A DNA stretch of 32,170 bases from DYHD01 sp037445375. Its GTDB lineage: Bacteria > Nitrospirota > Thermodesulfovibrionia > Thermodesulfovibrionales > Dissulfurispiraceae. This document shows positions 1-8,592 of the stretch, in pieces (position 1 is the stretch's first letter; each line of letters starts with the position of its first letter). The translations under genes and the position numbers were made by a program. The stretch lies in NCBI GenBank assembly GCA_037445375.1, contig JBBIKS010000024.1, positions 1 through 32,170 of the forward strand. The letters run 5' to 3'. The notes under the pieces were generated by a model. That model searched no databases, was not told the DNA's origin, and saw only the letters and a program-made list of their open reading frames with translations.

Positions 1-471
1 CTAATTACTATATTATAGATTATAGCAATCTCTTTTTCTGAACTAATTGATATATTGACTTTTAGGTTAAAGGTAGCAATATAATATCTTTTCTGTATAG
101 GATTTTTTATTTGTTATAATCTATATTGAGTGTTTTTTATTGCCTCATCTGTATGTCAGGCAAGATGCCCGGCATATTTTTAAAACAATAACATGCGGCA
201 CTATATTCTATCTTTCGGCTTGACTGTAGGAGGTGATTTCGTTTAAAAAAACCCTTACTAATGAGGTCTTAAGTATTAAGACATTAATTAGCGTCTGTTT
301 ATAAATACCAAAGTCACCCCACCCTTACCCTCCCCCTTGAAGAGAGTGGTTGGTGAGGGTGTTATAAACAGATTATAAATTAGTTTTATAATTAGTTTTA
401 TAAATTGAGAATTTGTATTACCAAATAACTCCCCTTAAGGGGAGTTAAATTGTCAGCGATGGAGGGATTAA
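1..471. other. Non-coding leader region upstream of prpE
   Basis: No convincing gene is seen in this AT-rich stretch. It contains a repeat element with terminal inverted repeats (293-372) and a perfect 20-base palindrome AACTCCCCTTAAGGGGAGTT at 427-446, just upstream of the prpE ribosome binding site (GGAGG, 461-465, six bases before the ATG). A promoter for prpE presumably lies here, but I could not choose one with confidence. Confidence 0.6.
293..372. repeat. MITE-like element, copy 1 (GTCTGTTTATAAA terminal inverted repeats)
   Basis: The left end, GTCTGTTTATAAA at 293-305, is inverted as TTATAAACAGA at 362-372, giving an 11-bp match. The interior is a C-rich then G-rich stretch (CACCCTTACCCTCCCCC followed by GGTTGGTGAGGGTG) able to fold back. 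The same ends recur at 7457-7575 and 27872-27998 around different interiors. Confidence 0.6.
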
Positions 472-2370
472 ATGGGTAGGTACGAAGATTTTTTCAAAAA
501 AAGCATTCAAGATCCTGAAAGTTTTTGGGGTGAAGCAGCTGAAGCTATATCATGGTATAAGAAGTATGACAAAGTGCTTGACGATACTAAACCCCCTTTT
601 TACCGCTGGTTTGTTGGCGGAGAAATGAATACTTGCTATAATGCTCTTGACCGGCATGTAGAAGGAGGCAGAGCAGATCAAGTTGCAGTTATTTGGGACA
701 GCCCCGTAACCGGTCAGGTTCAAAAATTTACTTATAGGGAATTTACCGAAAAAGTTGCAAAATTTGCAGGGGTTCTTAAGGGTCTTGGGGTAAATAAAGG
801 TGACACTGTAATTATATATATGTCAATGGTCCCAGAGGCTCTCGTTGCAATGCTTGCTTGTGCAAGGCTCGGCGCTGTTCATTCTGTCGTATTCGGCGGT
901 TTTGCTGCTAATGAATTAGCAGTCCGTATTGATGATGCAAAACCTAAGGTTATAGTAATATCCTCCTGTGGAATAGAGGTAAAAAAGGTTATTGAGTATA
1001 AGCCTATTGTTAATAGAGCAATTGAAATGGCTTCTCATAAACCTGAGAAATGCGTAATCTTTCAAAGACCCCAAGCAAAAGCTGAATTAAAAGCTGGATT
1101 TGATTTTGATTGGAATGAACTGATGACAAAAGCAGTCCCAGCCGATTGCGTCCCTGTGAAAGCCACTGACCCTCTCTACATTTTATATACATCTGGAACT
1201 ACAGGTCTTCCAAAAGGCATCGTAAGAGATAATGGAGGATATGCTGTAGCCCTTAGATGGAGCATGGAGTATGTTTATGATGTAAAACCGGGGGATGTTT
1301 ACTGGTCAGCATCCGATGTTGGTTGGGTTGTCGGACATTCATATATTGTCTATGCACCCCTCCTTACCGGATGCACAACCGTAGTTTATGAAGGCAAACC
1401 TATTGGCACGCCAGACCCTGGTGCATTTTGGAGGGTTATTTCTGAGCATGGAGTAAAGGTGCTTTTTACCGCCCCTACCGCTTTCCGCGCCATAAAAAGA
1501 GAGGATTTCCATGGTGAGTATCTTAAAAAATACGACCTTTCAGGCTTTAAATATCTATTTTTAGCAGGAGAGAGACTCGACCCGGATACATATTATTGGG
1601 CAACCAAGCTGCTTAATCGTCCCGTTATCGACCACTGGTGGCAGACAGAAAGCGGCTGGCCTATTACAGCAAACTGTATGGGCATAGAACAATTCCCAAT
1701 AAAGGCAGGCTCATCAACAAAACCAGTTCCGGGATATAACATCCAAATACTAGACCCAGATGGCAAGATTCTTGGCCCTGATCAGGAAGGGCTTGTCGTT
1801 GCAAAATTGCCATTGCCACCCGGGACATTGCCAACTTTATGGAATGCTGAAAAACGGTTCTTAGAGTCATACATGAATGTATTTCCAGGATACTACTTTA
1901 CTGCCGACGGCGGTAATATGGATAAAGATGGATATGTTTACATAATGGGCAGGGTGGATGATGTTATTAATGTAGCAGGACACCGCTTATCAACAGGGGC
2001 TATGGAGGAGATTATATCCACACATCCGGATGTAGCAGAGTGTGCTGTCTTTGGAGCTGAAGATAATCTTAAAGGGCAATTGCCTCTTGGCACAGTTGTT
2101 CTCAAGGCTGGAGTGAGCCGTGACCCTGCTGAACTAAAAAAAGAGCTTAGCCAAATGATAAGAGATCAGATTGGTCCTATTGCATGCTATAAAGACACGG
2201 CTATAGTAGCGAGGCTGCCCAAGACCCGTTCAGGCAAGATATTAAGAGGCACGATGCGTAAAATTGCTGATGGACAGCCATACTCCATGCCTGCCACAAT
2301 TGATGATCCTGCAATATTAGGGGAGATTGAGGATGCTATGAAGCAGATCGGGTATGCAAAAAAGGGTTAA
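472..2370 (+). CDS. prpE: Propionyl-CoA synthetase (AMP-forming acyl-CoA synthetase, PrpE/ACSS3 type)
   Basis: Activates propionate (possibly also acetate) to the CoA thioester through an acyl-adenylate, in the cytoplasm. The 632-aa length is normal for the family. Visible signatures are the adenylate-forming P-loop YTSGTTGLPKG near residues 239-250, the WWQTESGWPI substrate/ATP block, and the C-terminal PKTRSGKILRG motif, whose Lys589 is the usual catalytic and acetylatable lysine. The stretches SVVFGGFAANELAVRIDDAKP and RDNGG resemble PrpE more than Acs, so propionate is the favoured substrate; this also fits the downstream methylmalonyl-CoA genes. The start is supported by GGAGG six bases upstream. 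An MBL-fold gene begins four bases after the stop, so the two are co-transcribed. Substrate choice is inference; membership of the family is clear. Confidence 0.88.
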   Translation: MGRYEDFFKKSIQDPESFWGEAAEAISWYKKYDKVLDDTKPPFYRWFVGGEMNTCYNALDRHVEGGRADQVAVIWDSPVTGQVQKFTYREFTEKVAKFAGVLKGLGVNKGDTVIIYMSMVPEALVAMLACARLGAVHSVVFGGFAANELAVRIDDAKPKVIVISSCGIEVKKVIEYKPIVNRAIEMASHKPEKCVIFQRPQAKAELKAGFDFDWNELMTKAVPADCVPVKATDPLYILYTSGTTGLPKGIVRDNGGYAVALRWSMEYVYDVKPGDVYWSASDVGWVVGHSYIVYAPLLTGCTTVVYEGKPIGTPDPGAFWRVISEHGVKVLFTAPTAFRAIKREDFHGEYLKKYDLSGFKYLFLAGERLDPDTYYWATKLLNRPVIDHWWQTESGWPITANCMGIEQFPIKAGSSTKPVPGYNIQILDPDGKILGPDQEGLVVAKLPLPPGTLPTLWNAEKRFLESYMNVFPGYYFTADGGNMDKDGYVYIMGRVDDVINVAGHRLSTGAMEEIISTHPDVAECAVFGAEDNLKGQLPLGTVVLKAGVSRDPAELKKELSQMIRDQIGPIACYKDTAIVARLPKTRSGKILRGTMRKIADGQPYSMPATIDDPAILGEIEDAMKQIGYAKKG

Positions 2371-2373
2371 AAA

Positions 2374-3219
2374 ATGAAAAAAGCTTTAAAATTAGGCGAT
2401 ATTGAACTTATTTGGCTTAACGGCGGTAGTTTTGAGTTAGATGGGGGTGCCATGTTTGGGGTTGTACCAAAGGTGCTGTGGTCAAAAAAATATCCGTCTG
2501 ATGCTGACAATTATGTAACCCTCATTAATTCCCCAATCCTTGTTAAAACTCAAAACACCCTTATTATCATAGAATCAGGACTGGGTAACAAACTCACTGA
2601 AAAACAGAAAAAAATATTCAGGGTCAAAGATGAGTGGAGGATTTTATCTGAACTCAATGAATTGGGTATTAAAAGGCAGGACATTCATTATGTAATCCTT
2701 ACCCACCTTGATTTTGACCATTCCGGTGGTGTGGTTATGATGGAAGAAAACGGTATTTTTTCCATCACTTTTCCTAATGCTAAGCATATGATACAGAAAA
2801 AGGAGTGGGAAGATGTTCTCACTCCCAACAAAAGGTCTTCAAATTCCTTCTGGCCAGTGAACTATGAATTACTTAAGGATAGCCAATGCCTTGAATTAGT
2901 TGATGGCTCAGTAGAGGTAGAAAGGGGCGTTAAAGTAATCCACACAGGCGGGCATAACAGAGGCCACCAGATAATAAATATTGAATCCAAAGGCGAAAAG
3001 GCATTGCATTTAGGAGACCTTTTGCCAACCCATGCACACTTTAATCCCTTGTGGGTTATGGCTTATGATAACTATCCATTGGATGTAGTAGCCTTGAGGG
3101 AGGAATGGGAAAATAAAGGCATAGAAGAAAATGCATGGTTTACTTTTTACCATGACCCTTTTATGCTTGCCTGTAAATTTGATAAAAGCGGTAACATTAC
3201 CGAAAAATGGACAGGATGA
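2374..3219 (+). CDS. MBL-fold metallo-hydrolase (lactonase-like)
   Basis: A 281-aa metallo-beta-lactamase-fold protein of the size of N-acyl-homoserine lactonase-like hydrolases. The metal-binding loop reads THLDFDHSGG (around residues 109-118), followed by HTGGHNRGHQ and then LHLGDLLPTHAHF, the expected later His and Asp ligands. In the canonical HxHxDH motif the second His is here Asp (HxDxDH). No signal peptide is seen, so it is probably cytoplasmic. It starts four bases after prpE and is likely translationally coupled to it, hinting at hydrolysis of an ester, thioester or lactone tied to acyl-CoA metabolism. The substrate cannot be told from sequence. Confidence 0.75.
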   Translation: MKKALKLGDIELIWLNGGSFELDGGAMFGVVPKVLWSKKYPSDADNYVTLINSPILVKTQNTLIIIESGLGNKLTEKQKKIFRVKDEWRILSELNELGIKRQDIHYVILTHLDFDHSGGVVMMEENGIFSITFPNAKHMIQKKEWEDVLTPNKRSSNSFWPVNYELLKDSQCLELVDGSVEVERGVKVIHTGGHNRGHQIINIESKGEKALHLGDLLPTHAHFNPLWVMAYDNYPLDVVALREEWENKGIEENAWFTFYHDPFMLACKFDKSGNITEKWTG

Positions 3220-3269
3220 TGTTGATTTACTACCGTTGAGCTACTCTTAACAGCAAAATGAGATGTTTA

Positions 3270-3305
3270 GCCTGTCGAAGCATGTTATGTCATCCTTCGA
3301 CAGGC
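3270..3305. repeat. Palindromic repeat GCCTGTCGAAG / CTTCGACAGGC
   Basis: An 11-bp perfect inverted repeat (3270-3280 and 3295-3305) with a 14-base loop. The half CCTTCGACAGGCTC occurs again at 7531-7544 inside the element between the mutase genes, so it is a dispersed intergenic repeat. It lies 50 bases after the MBL gene and could act as a transcript-end hairpin, although no T-run follows. Confidence 0.6.
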
Positions 3306-3455
3306 TCAGGATAACGGCTTTCCCTTGCTATTTCAGTTATTTTGCAATACTTGACATTGTTTCACACTATTTTGTTTAATGTTTAAAGATTTTTTTAATG
3401 CTTAAAGATTTTTTAGATAAATTAATAATATTATGAATTTTATGCTTTAAATATT

Positions 3456-3526
3456 AAATTGAGCGATTCTTTAACTTGAAAGATGCAATTAGATTTTTAT
3501 ACGACAGGCATAAAATCGCTCAGTTT
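3456..3526. repeat. Inverted repeat AAATTGAGCGATT / AATCGCTCAGTTT
   Basis: Thirteen-base arms with one mismatch (3456-3468 and 3514-3526) enclose 45 bases, forming a 71-bp element in the sucC upstream region. It could be a small mobile repeat or a regulatory hairpin. No other copy was noticed in the window. Confidence 0.45.
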
Positions 3527-3677
3527 GATTTAAAAATAACTTGTGACTGTCCAGCTTGTCAGGAATCTTTTATTTAACTTTAAAAAGGATTACTAACAAC
3601 CATAACATTTTTATTCTTAATCGGTATAAAGGGTTAGATTATAACTATATTTAAAGAAGGGAGTTCAAAAGGCTATC

Positions 3678-4853
3678 ATGAAAATACATGAATATCAGGC
3701 AAAAGATATCTTGCGGCAGTATAACATACCCCTGCCAAATGGCGAGGTAGCAGAATCTCCAGAGAAAGCTAAGGAGATAGCATCAGCTTTGAAAACAAGA
3801 GTAGTTGTTAAAGCCCAGATTCATGCTGGGGGAAGAGGAAAGGGGGGAGGCGTCCGTTTAGCAGAGACCCCCGAAGATGCTTACGAAGCTGCTAAAGCAA
3901 TCATAGGGATGAAATTGGTCACTCACCAAACAGGTCCTGATGGTAAGATAGTAAACAAAATATTAGTAGAACAGGCAACCAATATAAAGCAAGAGCTTTA
4001 TTTAAGCTTAGTATTAGACCGCTCACGCTCTAAAGAGTGCCTTGTTTATATGGCTTCTCAAGCAGGCGGAATGGACATTGAGGAGGTTGCAAGCAAATCC
4101 CCTGAAAAAATTATCAGAGCAGCCGTCTCGCCTGCAACCGGCTACAGTGCCTTTCATGCCAGAAAATTATTTTTTGGATTGGGATTAGACAAATCATTGA
4201 GCAGCCAGTTCTCTAATATTGTTAAGGCACTCTATCAGATTTATATCGAAAAAGATGCTTCATTGATAGAGATTAATCCTTTGGTAGTTACGCAGGAAGG
4301 GAATCTTATAGCACTTGATACCAAAATAACATTTGATGATGATGGTATCTTCCGCCATCCAGAGATTAAAGGAATGAGGGACATAAATGAGGAAGAACCT
4401 TTGGAAATAGAGGCTGTTAATACAGGGGTTAATTATATCAAGCTTGACGGAGATGTCGGCTGCATGGTTAACGGAGCTGGATTAGCCATGACTACTATGG
4501 ATTTGATTAAATTAGCAGGCGGTGAGCCGGCTAATTTTTTAGATGTCGGCGGGGGCGCTTCCGCTGAACGGGTTGAAAAGGCATTTCGGATTCTCACTTC
4601 CGACCCAAAGGTAAAGGCTATTTTAGTAAATATCTTTGGTGGCATACTCCGCTGTGACAGAGTGGCAACCGGGCTTATCGAGGCGGCATCTAAAATAGAT
4701 AAAAAGCTGCCGATGGTGGTTCGTCTTCAAGGGACTAATGTGGAAGAGGGCCGCAAACTTTTGCAAAACTCAAATCTAAAATTTGAAGTAGCCGAAGAGC
4801 TTTATGAAGCAGCTCATAAGGCAGTGGAATTGAGCAAATCGATACCAAAATAA
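3678..4853 (+). CDS. sucC: Succinyl-CoA synthetase (ADP-forming) beta subunit
   Basis: The beta subunit of the cytoplasmic enzyme that interconverts succinyl-CoA + NDP + Pi with succinate + NTP + CoA. Its 391 aa match the family length. The N-terminus MKIHEYQAKDILRQYNIPLP is the typical ATP-grasp opening. RVVVKAQIHAGGRGKGGGV provides nucleotide-binding residues, LIEINPLVV is a metal-binding strand, and LVNIFGGILRCDRVA is the beta-subunit phosphohistidine/CoA-domain signature. sucD follows 18 bases later. Beside mutase and epimerase genes the complex closes the succinate end of the methylmalonyl-CoA pathway, making or spending a substrate-level NTP according to direction. Confidence 0.95.
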   Translation: MKIHEYQAKDILRQYNIPLPNGEVAESPEKAKEIASALKTRVVVKAQIHAGGRGKGGGVRLAETPEDAYEAAKAIIGMKLVTHQTGPDGKIVNKILVEQATNIKQELYLSLVLDRSRSKECLVYMASQAGGMDIEEVASKSPEKIIRAAVSPATGYSAFHARKLFFGLGLDKSLSSQFSNIVKALYQIYIEKDASLIEINPLVVTQEGNLIALDTKITFDDDGIFRHPEIKGMRDINEEEPLEIEAVNTGVNYIKLDGDVGCMVNGAGLAMTTMDLIKLAGGEPANFLDVGGGASAERVEKAFRILTSDPKVKAILVNIFGGILRCDRVATGLIEAASKIDKKLPMVVRLQGTNVEEGRKLLQNSNLKFEVAEELYEAAHKAVELSKSIPK

Positions 4854-4871
4854 AAGAAAGGATATTGATAT

Positions 4872-5750
4872 ATGGCAATACTATTTGACGAAAACACTCG
4901 TGTAGTTATTCAAGGGATTACCGGCAACGAGGGCAGCTTTCATGCGCGTGAATCTATAATGTTTGGCACAAAGGTGGTTGCAGGGGTTACCCCAGGAAAG
5001 GGCGGCATGGATTTAGACGGGATCCCTGTTTATAACCGGGTTATTGATGCAGTCGAAAAAGCAGGTGCTAATGCCTCTGGCATATATGTGCCTGCTTCAT
5101 TTGCTCCGGATGCCATCATTGAGGGGATTGAGGCAGGCATTGAATTGATTGTCTGCATGACCGAAGGGATACCGGTCCTTGATATGATGAAGGTAAAGCA
5201 GGCTCTTAAAGGTTCTAATTCCCGTCTAATAGGTCCTAATTGTCCGGGGATTGCTACACCGGGAGCAGGCAAGATCGGATTCATTCCTAATTTTACCCTC
5301 AAAAAGGGGAATGTGGGTGTGATTTCGCGAAGCGGCACCCTGACATATGAAGTAATTTGGCAGCTTACCAATCTTGGAATTGGTCAATCAACTGCTGTCG
5401 GGATTGGAGGAGATCCAATTGTGGGGAGCTCATTTGAAGATTTGCTTGCCCTTTTTGAAAAAGACCCACAAACTGATGCTATTGTTTTGATAGGAGAGAT
5501 AGGCGGAAGCGCCGAAGAAGAGGCGGCTGATTTTATTAAAGATAATGTGAGTAAGCCGGTTGTTGCATTTATCGCCGGCAGAACAGCACCCCCGGGACGA
5601 AGGATGGGACATGCCGGGGCTATCATTGCCGGCGGCAAAGGGACATCTCAGGAAAAAGTCAAAGCATTAGAAGATGCTGGTGTTATAGTGGAAAAGAATC
5701 CAGCCGAAATTGGAAGAATGATTAAAAGCATTTTAGATAAAAAAAATTAG
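4872..5750 (+). CDS. sucD: Succinyl-CoA synthetase alpha subunit
   Basis: The partner of SucC. It carries the CoA-binding Rossmann domain at the N-terminus (VIQGITGNEGSFHARES) and the phosphorylated histidine in GRRMGHAGAIIAGGKGT, His247 by my count. LIGPNCPGIATPG and SRSGTLTYEV are further family signatures. The length, 292 aa, is normal. The gene is 18 bases after sucC and 16 bases before the mutase gene, with an AGGTGTG-type ribosome binding site upstream of the mutase start, so sucC-sucD-mutase form one transcription unit. Confidence 0.95.
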   Translation: MAILFDENTRVVIQGITGNEGSFHARESIMFGTKVVAGVTPGKGGMDLDGIPVYNRVIDAVEKAGANASGIYVPASFAPDAIIEGIEAGIELIVCMTEGIPVLDMMKVKQALKGSNSRLIGPNCPGIATPGAGKIGFIPNFTLKKGNVGVISRSGTLTYEVIWQLTNLGIGQSTAVGIGGDPIVGSSFEDLLALFEKDPQTDAIVLIGEIGGSAEEEAADFIKDNVSKPVVAFIAGRTAPPGRRMGHAGAIIAGGKGTSQEKVKALEDAGVIVEKNPAEIGRMIKSILDKKN

Positions 5751-5766
5751 ACTATCGAGGTGTGTC

Positions 5767-7446
5767 ATGGATGATAAAAAAGATATCGAAAAGATTTCCG
5801 AAGCCCTAAAAGCATGGGATGATAAAACTAATAAAGCAGTTAACAAAAACCCTGAACGCAAGGCTCAATTTGAAACCCTCTCTGAGATTCCCATCAATAG
5901 GTTATACACGCCTTTGGATATTCAGAATATTGATTATTTAGAGAAAATCGGCTTTCCCGGACAATATCCATTTGCACGCGGTGTTCAGAATACAATGCAC
6001 CGTGGCAGGCTCTGGACCATGAGACAGTACGCTGGATTTGGGTCGGCTGAGGACACCAATAAAAGGTTTCGTTATCTATTAGAACAGGGACAGACTGGCT
6101 TAAGCATTGCATTTGATCTGCCAACGCAAATCGGATATGACTCAGACCATCCTTTAGCGCTGGGCGAAGTCGGCAAGGTAGGGGTGGCAATTGATTCTGT
6201 CAGAGATATGGGGGTTCTTTTTGATCAAATTCCCCTCGATCAGGTGAGCACCTCGATGACCACGAATTCCCCGGCAGCAGTAATAACAGCTATGTATCTG
6301 GCGCTGGCTGAGAGCGGCGGCATCAGCTTTGATAAGCTTCGCGGGACAATACAGAACGATGTATTAAAAGAATATATTGCCCGCGGCACCTATATCTTCC
6401 CACCTAAACCAGCTATGAGAATAACTACCAACATTATAGAATATTGCGCCAAAAATATGCCGCAGTGGAACAGCATAAGCATAAGCGGTTATCATATGCG
6501 TGAAGCTGGCTGCACGGCAGTGCAAGAGGTGGCGTTTACATTAGCTAACGGCATTGATTATGTAGAATCCGTTATAAAAGCTGGACTTAAGATAGATGAA
6601 TTCGCGCCGCGCCTTTCATTCTTTTTCAGCGCTCATCAGGACTTCTTTGAAGAGATTGCTAAATACAGGGCAGCGAGAAGATTGTGGGCTCGGATTATGA
6701 GAGAAAAATTCAAGGCCGAGGACCCCCGCTCATGGATGCTCCGCTATCATGTTCAGACCGCAGGATGTTCACTAACTGCCCAGCAGCCTCTCCTTAATAT
6801 ACTAAGAACTGGCTTCCAAGCCCTCTCAGCAGTTTTAGGAGGATGCCAATCTCTACATACCAATTCTTATGATGAGGCATTGGCTCTTCCAACAGAGCAG
6901 GCCGTTCAGATTGCCCTTCGCACCCAGCAGATTATCGCCTACGAGGTAGGGGTGACTGAAACTGCAGATCCGCTAGCAGGCTCATACTATATCGAAAAAT
7001 TAACAGAAAAAATTGAGGCAGGTGCCGAAGATTATATAAAGAAAATTGGAGAGATGGGGGGAATGATACCCGCAATCGAGGCAGGGTATGTTCAGGGAGA
7101 AATTGCTCACAGCGCTTACGAGTATCAAAAGAAGGTGGAATCAAAAGAAAGGATAGTAGTGGGGGTAAATAAATTTCAAATCAAGGAACCCCCGCCTTCA
7201 GGACTTCTGCGGGTAGATATGAGCGTAGGCGACAGGCAGACTGAAAGATTAAAGATTCTGCGCTCGGAACGGAATAATCAAGTGGTTACTGCTTGCCTTG
7301 ATAAGATTAAAAGAGGCGCTGAGAAAGAAGATGAAAATATTATGCCTTTAATTTTAGAGGCGGTAAAGGTTGAAGCTACTTTAGGGGAAATCTGTGATGC
7401 AATGAGAGAGGTTTTTGGAGAATATATCGGCGGAACTTCTTATTGA
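5767..7446 (+). CDS. mcmA1: Methylmalonyl-CoA mutase, large (catalytic) subunit
   Basis: This 559-aa protein has the TIM-barrel substrate-binding half of adenosylcobalamin-dependent methylmalonyl-CoA mutase and lacks the B12-binding domain, which is encoded separately at 7630. Family signatures are GVQNTMHRGRLWTMRQYAGFG near the N-terminus, the SISGYHMREAGCTAVQEVAF block, HVQTAGCSLTAQQP and SLHTNSYDEALALPTE. Together the subunits isomerise (R)-methylmalonyl-CoA and succinyl-CoA. The gene follows sucD closely. A 183-bp gap holding a MITE-like element separates it from its B12-binding partner, which is unusual for two subunits of one enzyme. Confidence 0.93.
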   Translation: MDDKKDIEKISEALKAWDDKTNKAVNKNPERKAQFETLSEIPINRLYTPLDIQNIDYLEKIGFPGQYPFARGVQNTMHRGRLWTMRQYAGFGSAEDTNKRFRYLLEQGQTGLSIAFDLPTQIGYDSDHPLALGEVGKVGVAIDSVRDMGVLFDQIPLDQVSTSMTTNSPAAVITAMYLALAESGGISFDKLRGTIQNDVLKEYIARGTYIFPPKPAMRITTNIIEYCAKNMPQWNSISISGYHMREAGCTAVQEVAFTLANGIDYVESVIKAGLKIDEFAPRLSFFFSAHQDFFEEIAKYRAARRLWARIMREKFKAEDPRSWMLRYHVQTAGCSLTAQQPLLNILRTGFQALSAVLGGCQSLHTNSYDEALALPTEQAVQIALRTQQIIAYEVGVTETADPLAGSYYIEKLTEKIEAGAEDYIKKIGEMGGMIPAIEAGYVQGEIAHSAYEYQKKVESKERIVVGVNKFQIKEPPPSGLLRVDMSVGDRQTERLKILRSERNNQVVTACLDKIKRGAEKEDENIMPLILEAVKVEATLGEICDAMREVFGEYIGGTSY

Positions 7447-7456
7447 TTTTATTTAA

Positions 7457-7575
7457 AGTCTGTTTAGAAAGTCAGACTTGTCATGGTGAGCTTCTCGAAC
7501 CATGACACAAAAACAAGGATTTGCATCACCCTTCGACAGGCTCGGGGTGAAAAAAAGCAGTTCATAAACAGACTC
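7457..7575. mobile_element. MITE-like element, copy 2, between the two mutase subunit genes
   Basis: The ends AGTCTGTTTAGAA (7457-7469) and TTCATAAACAGACT (7561-7574) are near-perfect inverted repeats related to copies at 293 and 27872. Direct repeats TATTTAA flank the element at 7450-7456 and 7576-7582 and look like a target-site duplication. The interior has two smaller hairpins, GTCATGGT/AACCATGAC and TCACCC/GGGTGA, the latter carrying the CCTTCGACAGGCTC repeat. There is no open frame, so any transposition would depend on an enzyme encoded elsewhere. Confidence 0.65.
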
Positions 7576-7629
7576 TATTTAATGCTAAAGATTATTAAAA
7601 AGTAATATGAGTTTACAAGGAGTGAGTAT

Positions 7630-8034
7630 ATGATTGCAAAAAAAATCATTCGTGTAGTGCTTGCAAAACCAGGTCTTGACGGTCATGACCGCGGCGTAAA
7701 GGTGATTGCCAGAGCATTAAGGGATGCTGGCATGGAGGTTATTTATACCGGACTTAGACAGACCCCTGAACAGATTGTTACAGCAGTGGAGCAAGAGGAT
7801 GCAGATGTCTTAATGTTGAGCATTCTTTCCGGTGCTCATACTTACTTATTCCCGCGTATAATGGAACTCTTAAAAGATAAAGGCGTTACTGATGTTTTAG
7901 TTTTGGGTGGCGGAATTATTCCTGAAGAGGATATACCAGGCTTAAAAGACATTGGTATAAGGGGGATCTTTGGTCCCGGCACCGAACTGAAGACAATTGT
8001 AGATTTCATTCATTCAAATACAGCACAGGTCTAA
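7630..8034 (+). CDS. mcmA2: Methylmalonyl-CoA mutase, small cobalamin-binding subunit
   Basis: A 134-aa Rossmann-like B12-binding domain. It has the DxHxxG motif as D17-G-H19-D-R-G22, where His19 is the lower axial cobalt ligand, then a SILSG segment and a VLGGGII segment that grip the nucleotide tail. It is the natural partner of the catalytic subunit at 5767-7446. AAGGAG upstream supports the ATG start at 7630. The epimerase gene begins 15 bases after the stop. Confidence 0.94.
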   Translation: MIAKKIIRVVLAKPGLDGHDRGVKVIARALRDAGMEVIYTGLRQTPEQIVTAVEQEDADVLMLSILSGAHTYLFPRIMELLKDKGVTDVLVLGGGIIPEEDIPGLKDIGIRGIFGPGTELKTIVDFIHSNTAQV

Positions 8035-8049
8035 AAATGGAGGTTTGAG

Positions 8050-8457
8050 ATGAAAATCATTAAGGTTGACCATATCGGAGTGGCAGTAAAGGATTCCGAT
8101 GCAGGTATCAAGTTTTTCTCTAAGCTGTTAGGATTGAAACTTGAGGGACAGGAGGTTGTTGCTGAACAAAAGGTAAAAACCACCTTTCTGCCTGTCGGAG
8201 ATACAGAGGTAGAGCTTTTAGAGGCAACAGAAGTTGATAGTCCTGTTGCTAAGTTTCTTGAAAAAAGAGGTGAAGGTGTTCATCATATTGCCTTTAGTGT
8301 AGATGACTTAGATGCCGCATTGAAGGAATTGCAAGAAAACGGGATTGGCTTAATAGATTCCAAGCCGAGGATCGGCGCAGGTAATAAAAAAATTGCTTTT
8401 CTGCACCCCAAGTTTACCTTTGGAGTGCTGGTGGAGCTTTCTGAGGCAAAAAAATAA
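8050..8457 (+). CDS. mce: Methylmalonyl-CoA epimerase
   Basis: This 135-aa VOC (glyoxalase/bleomycin-resistance) fold protein interconverts (S)- and (R)-methylmalonyl-CoA, linking the carboxylase product to the mutase. It shows the two betaalphabetabetabeta modules, with putative metal ligands His8 (VDHIGVAVKD), His79 in VHHIAFSVDD, and Glu129 in VLVELSE. The length and the position between the mutase and carboxyltransferase genes make the assignment secure. GGAGG lies seven bases upstream of the ATG. Confidence 0.93.
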   Translation: MKIIKVDHIGVAVKDSDAGIKFFSKLLGLKLEGQEVVAEQKVKTTFLPVGDTEVELLEATEVDSPVAKFLEKRGEGVHHIAFSVDDLDAALKELQENGIGLIDSKPRIGAGNKKIAFLHPKFTFGVLVELSEAKK

Positions 8458-8592
8458 TGTGAAGCCTCTTGTCTTGAACTATAAATTAACTCAAAAGTTC
8501 ATGCCAATGAGCCGCATAAATATTTGTGGTTAATTTATTTTATTAGTTGTCCGTTTTAAATATTTTATTTCTTTACTAAAGGAGACACTACA

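Larger units (their letters stand above)
3220..3677. other. Intergenic region with two inverted-repeat elements before sucC
   Basis: No gene is recognised in these 458 bases. Two inverted repeats are visible, at 3270-3305 and 3456-3526, listed separately. The remainder is AT-rich and probably carries the sucC promoter. A GAAGGGAG-type ribosome binding region precedes the sucC ATG. Confidence 0.6.

Noticed and set aside
55..85. TTGACT and TATAAT boxes as a prpE promoter
   Set aside because: The spacing is 19 bases and the site is nearly 390 bases from the gene, with a repeat element between; AT-rich DNA gives such matches by chance.
5030..5371. 113-codon frame on the minus strand opposite sucD
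   Set aside because: It lies wholly within sucD, which has clear family motifs, and its translation shows no recognisable domain; it is an antisense shadow.
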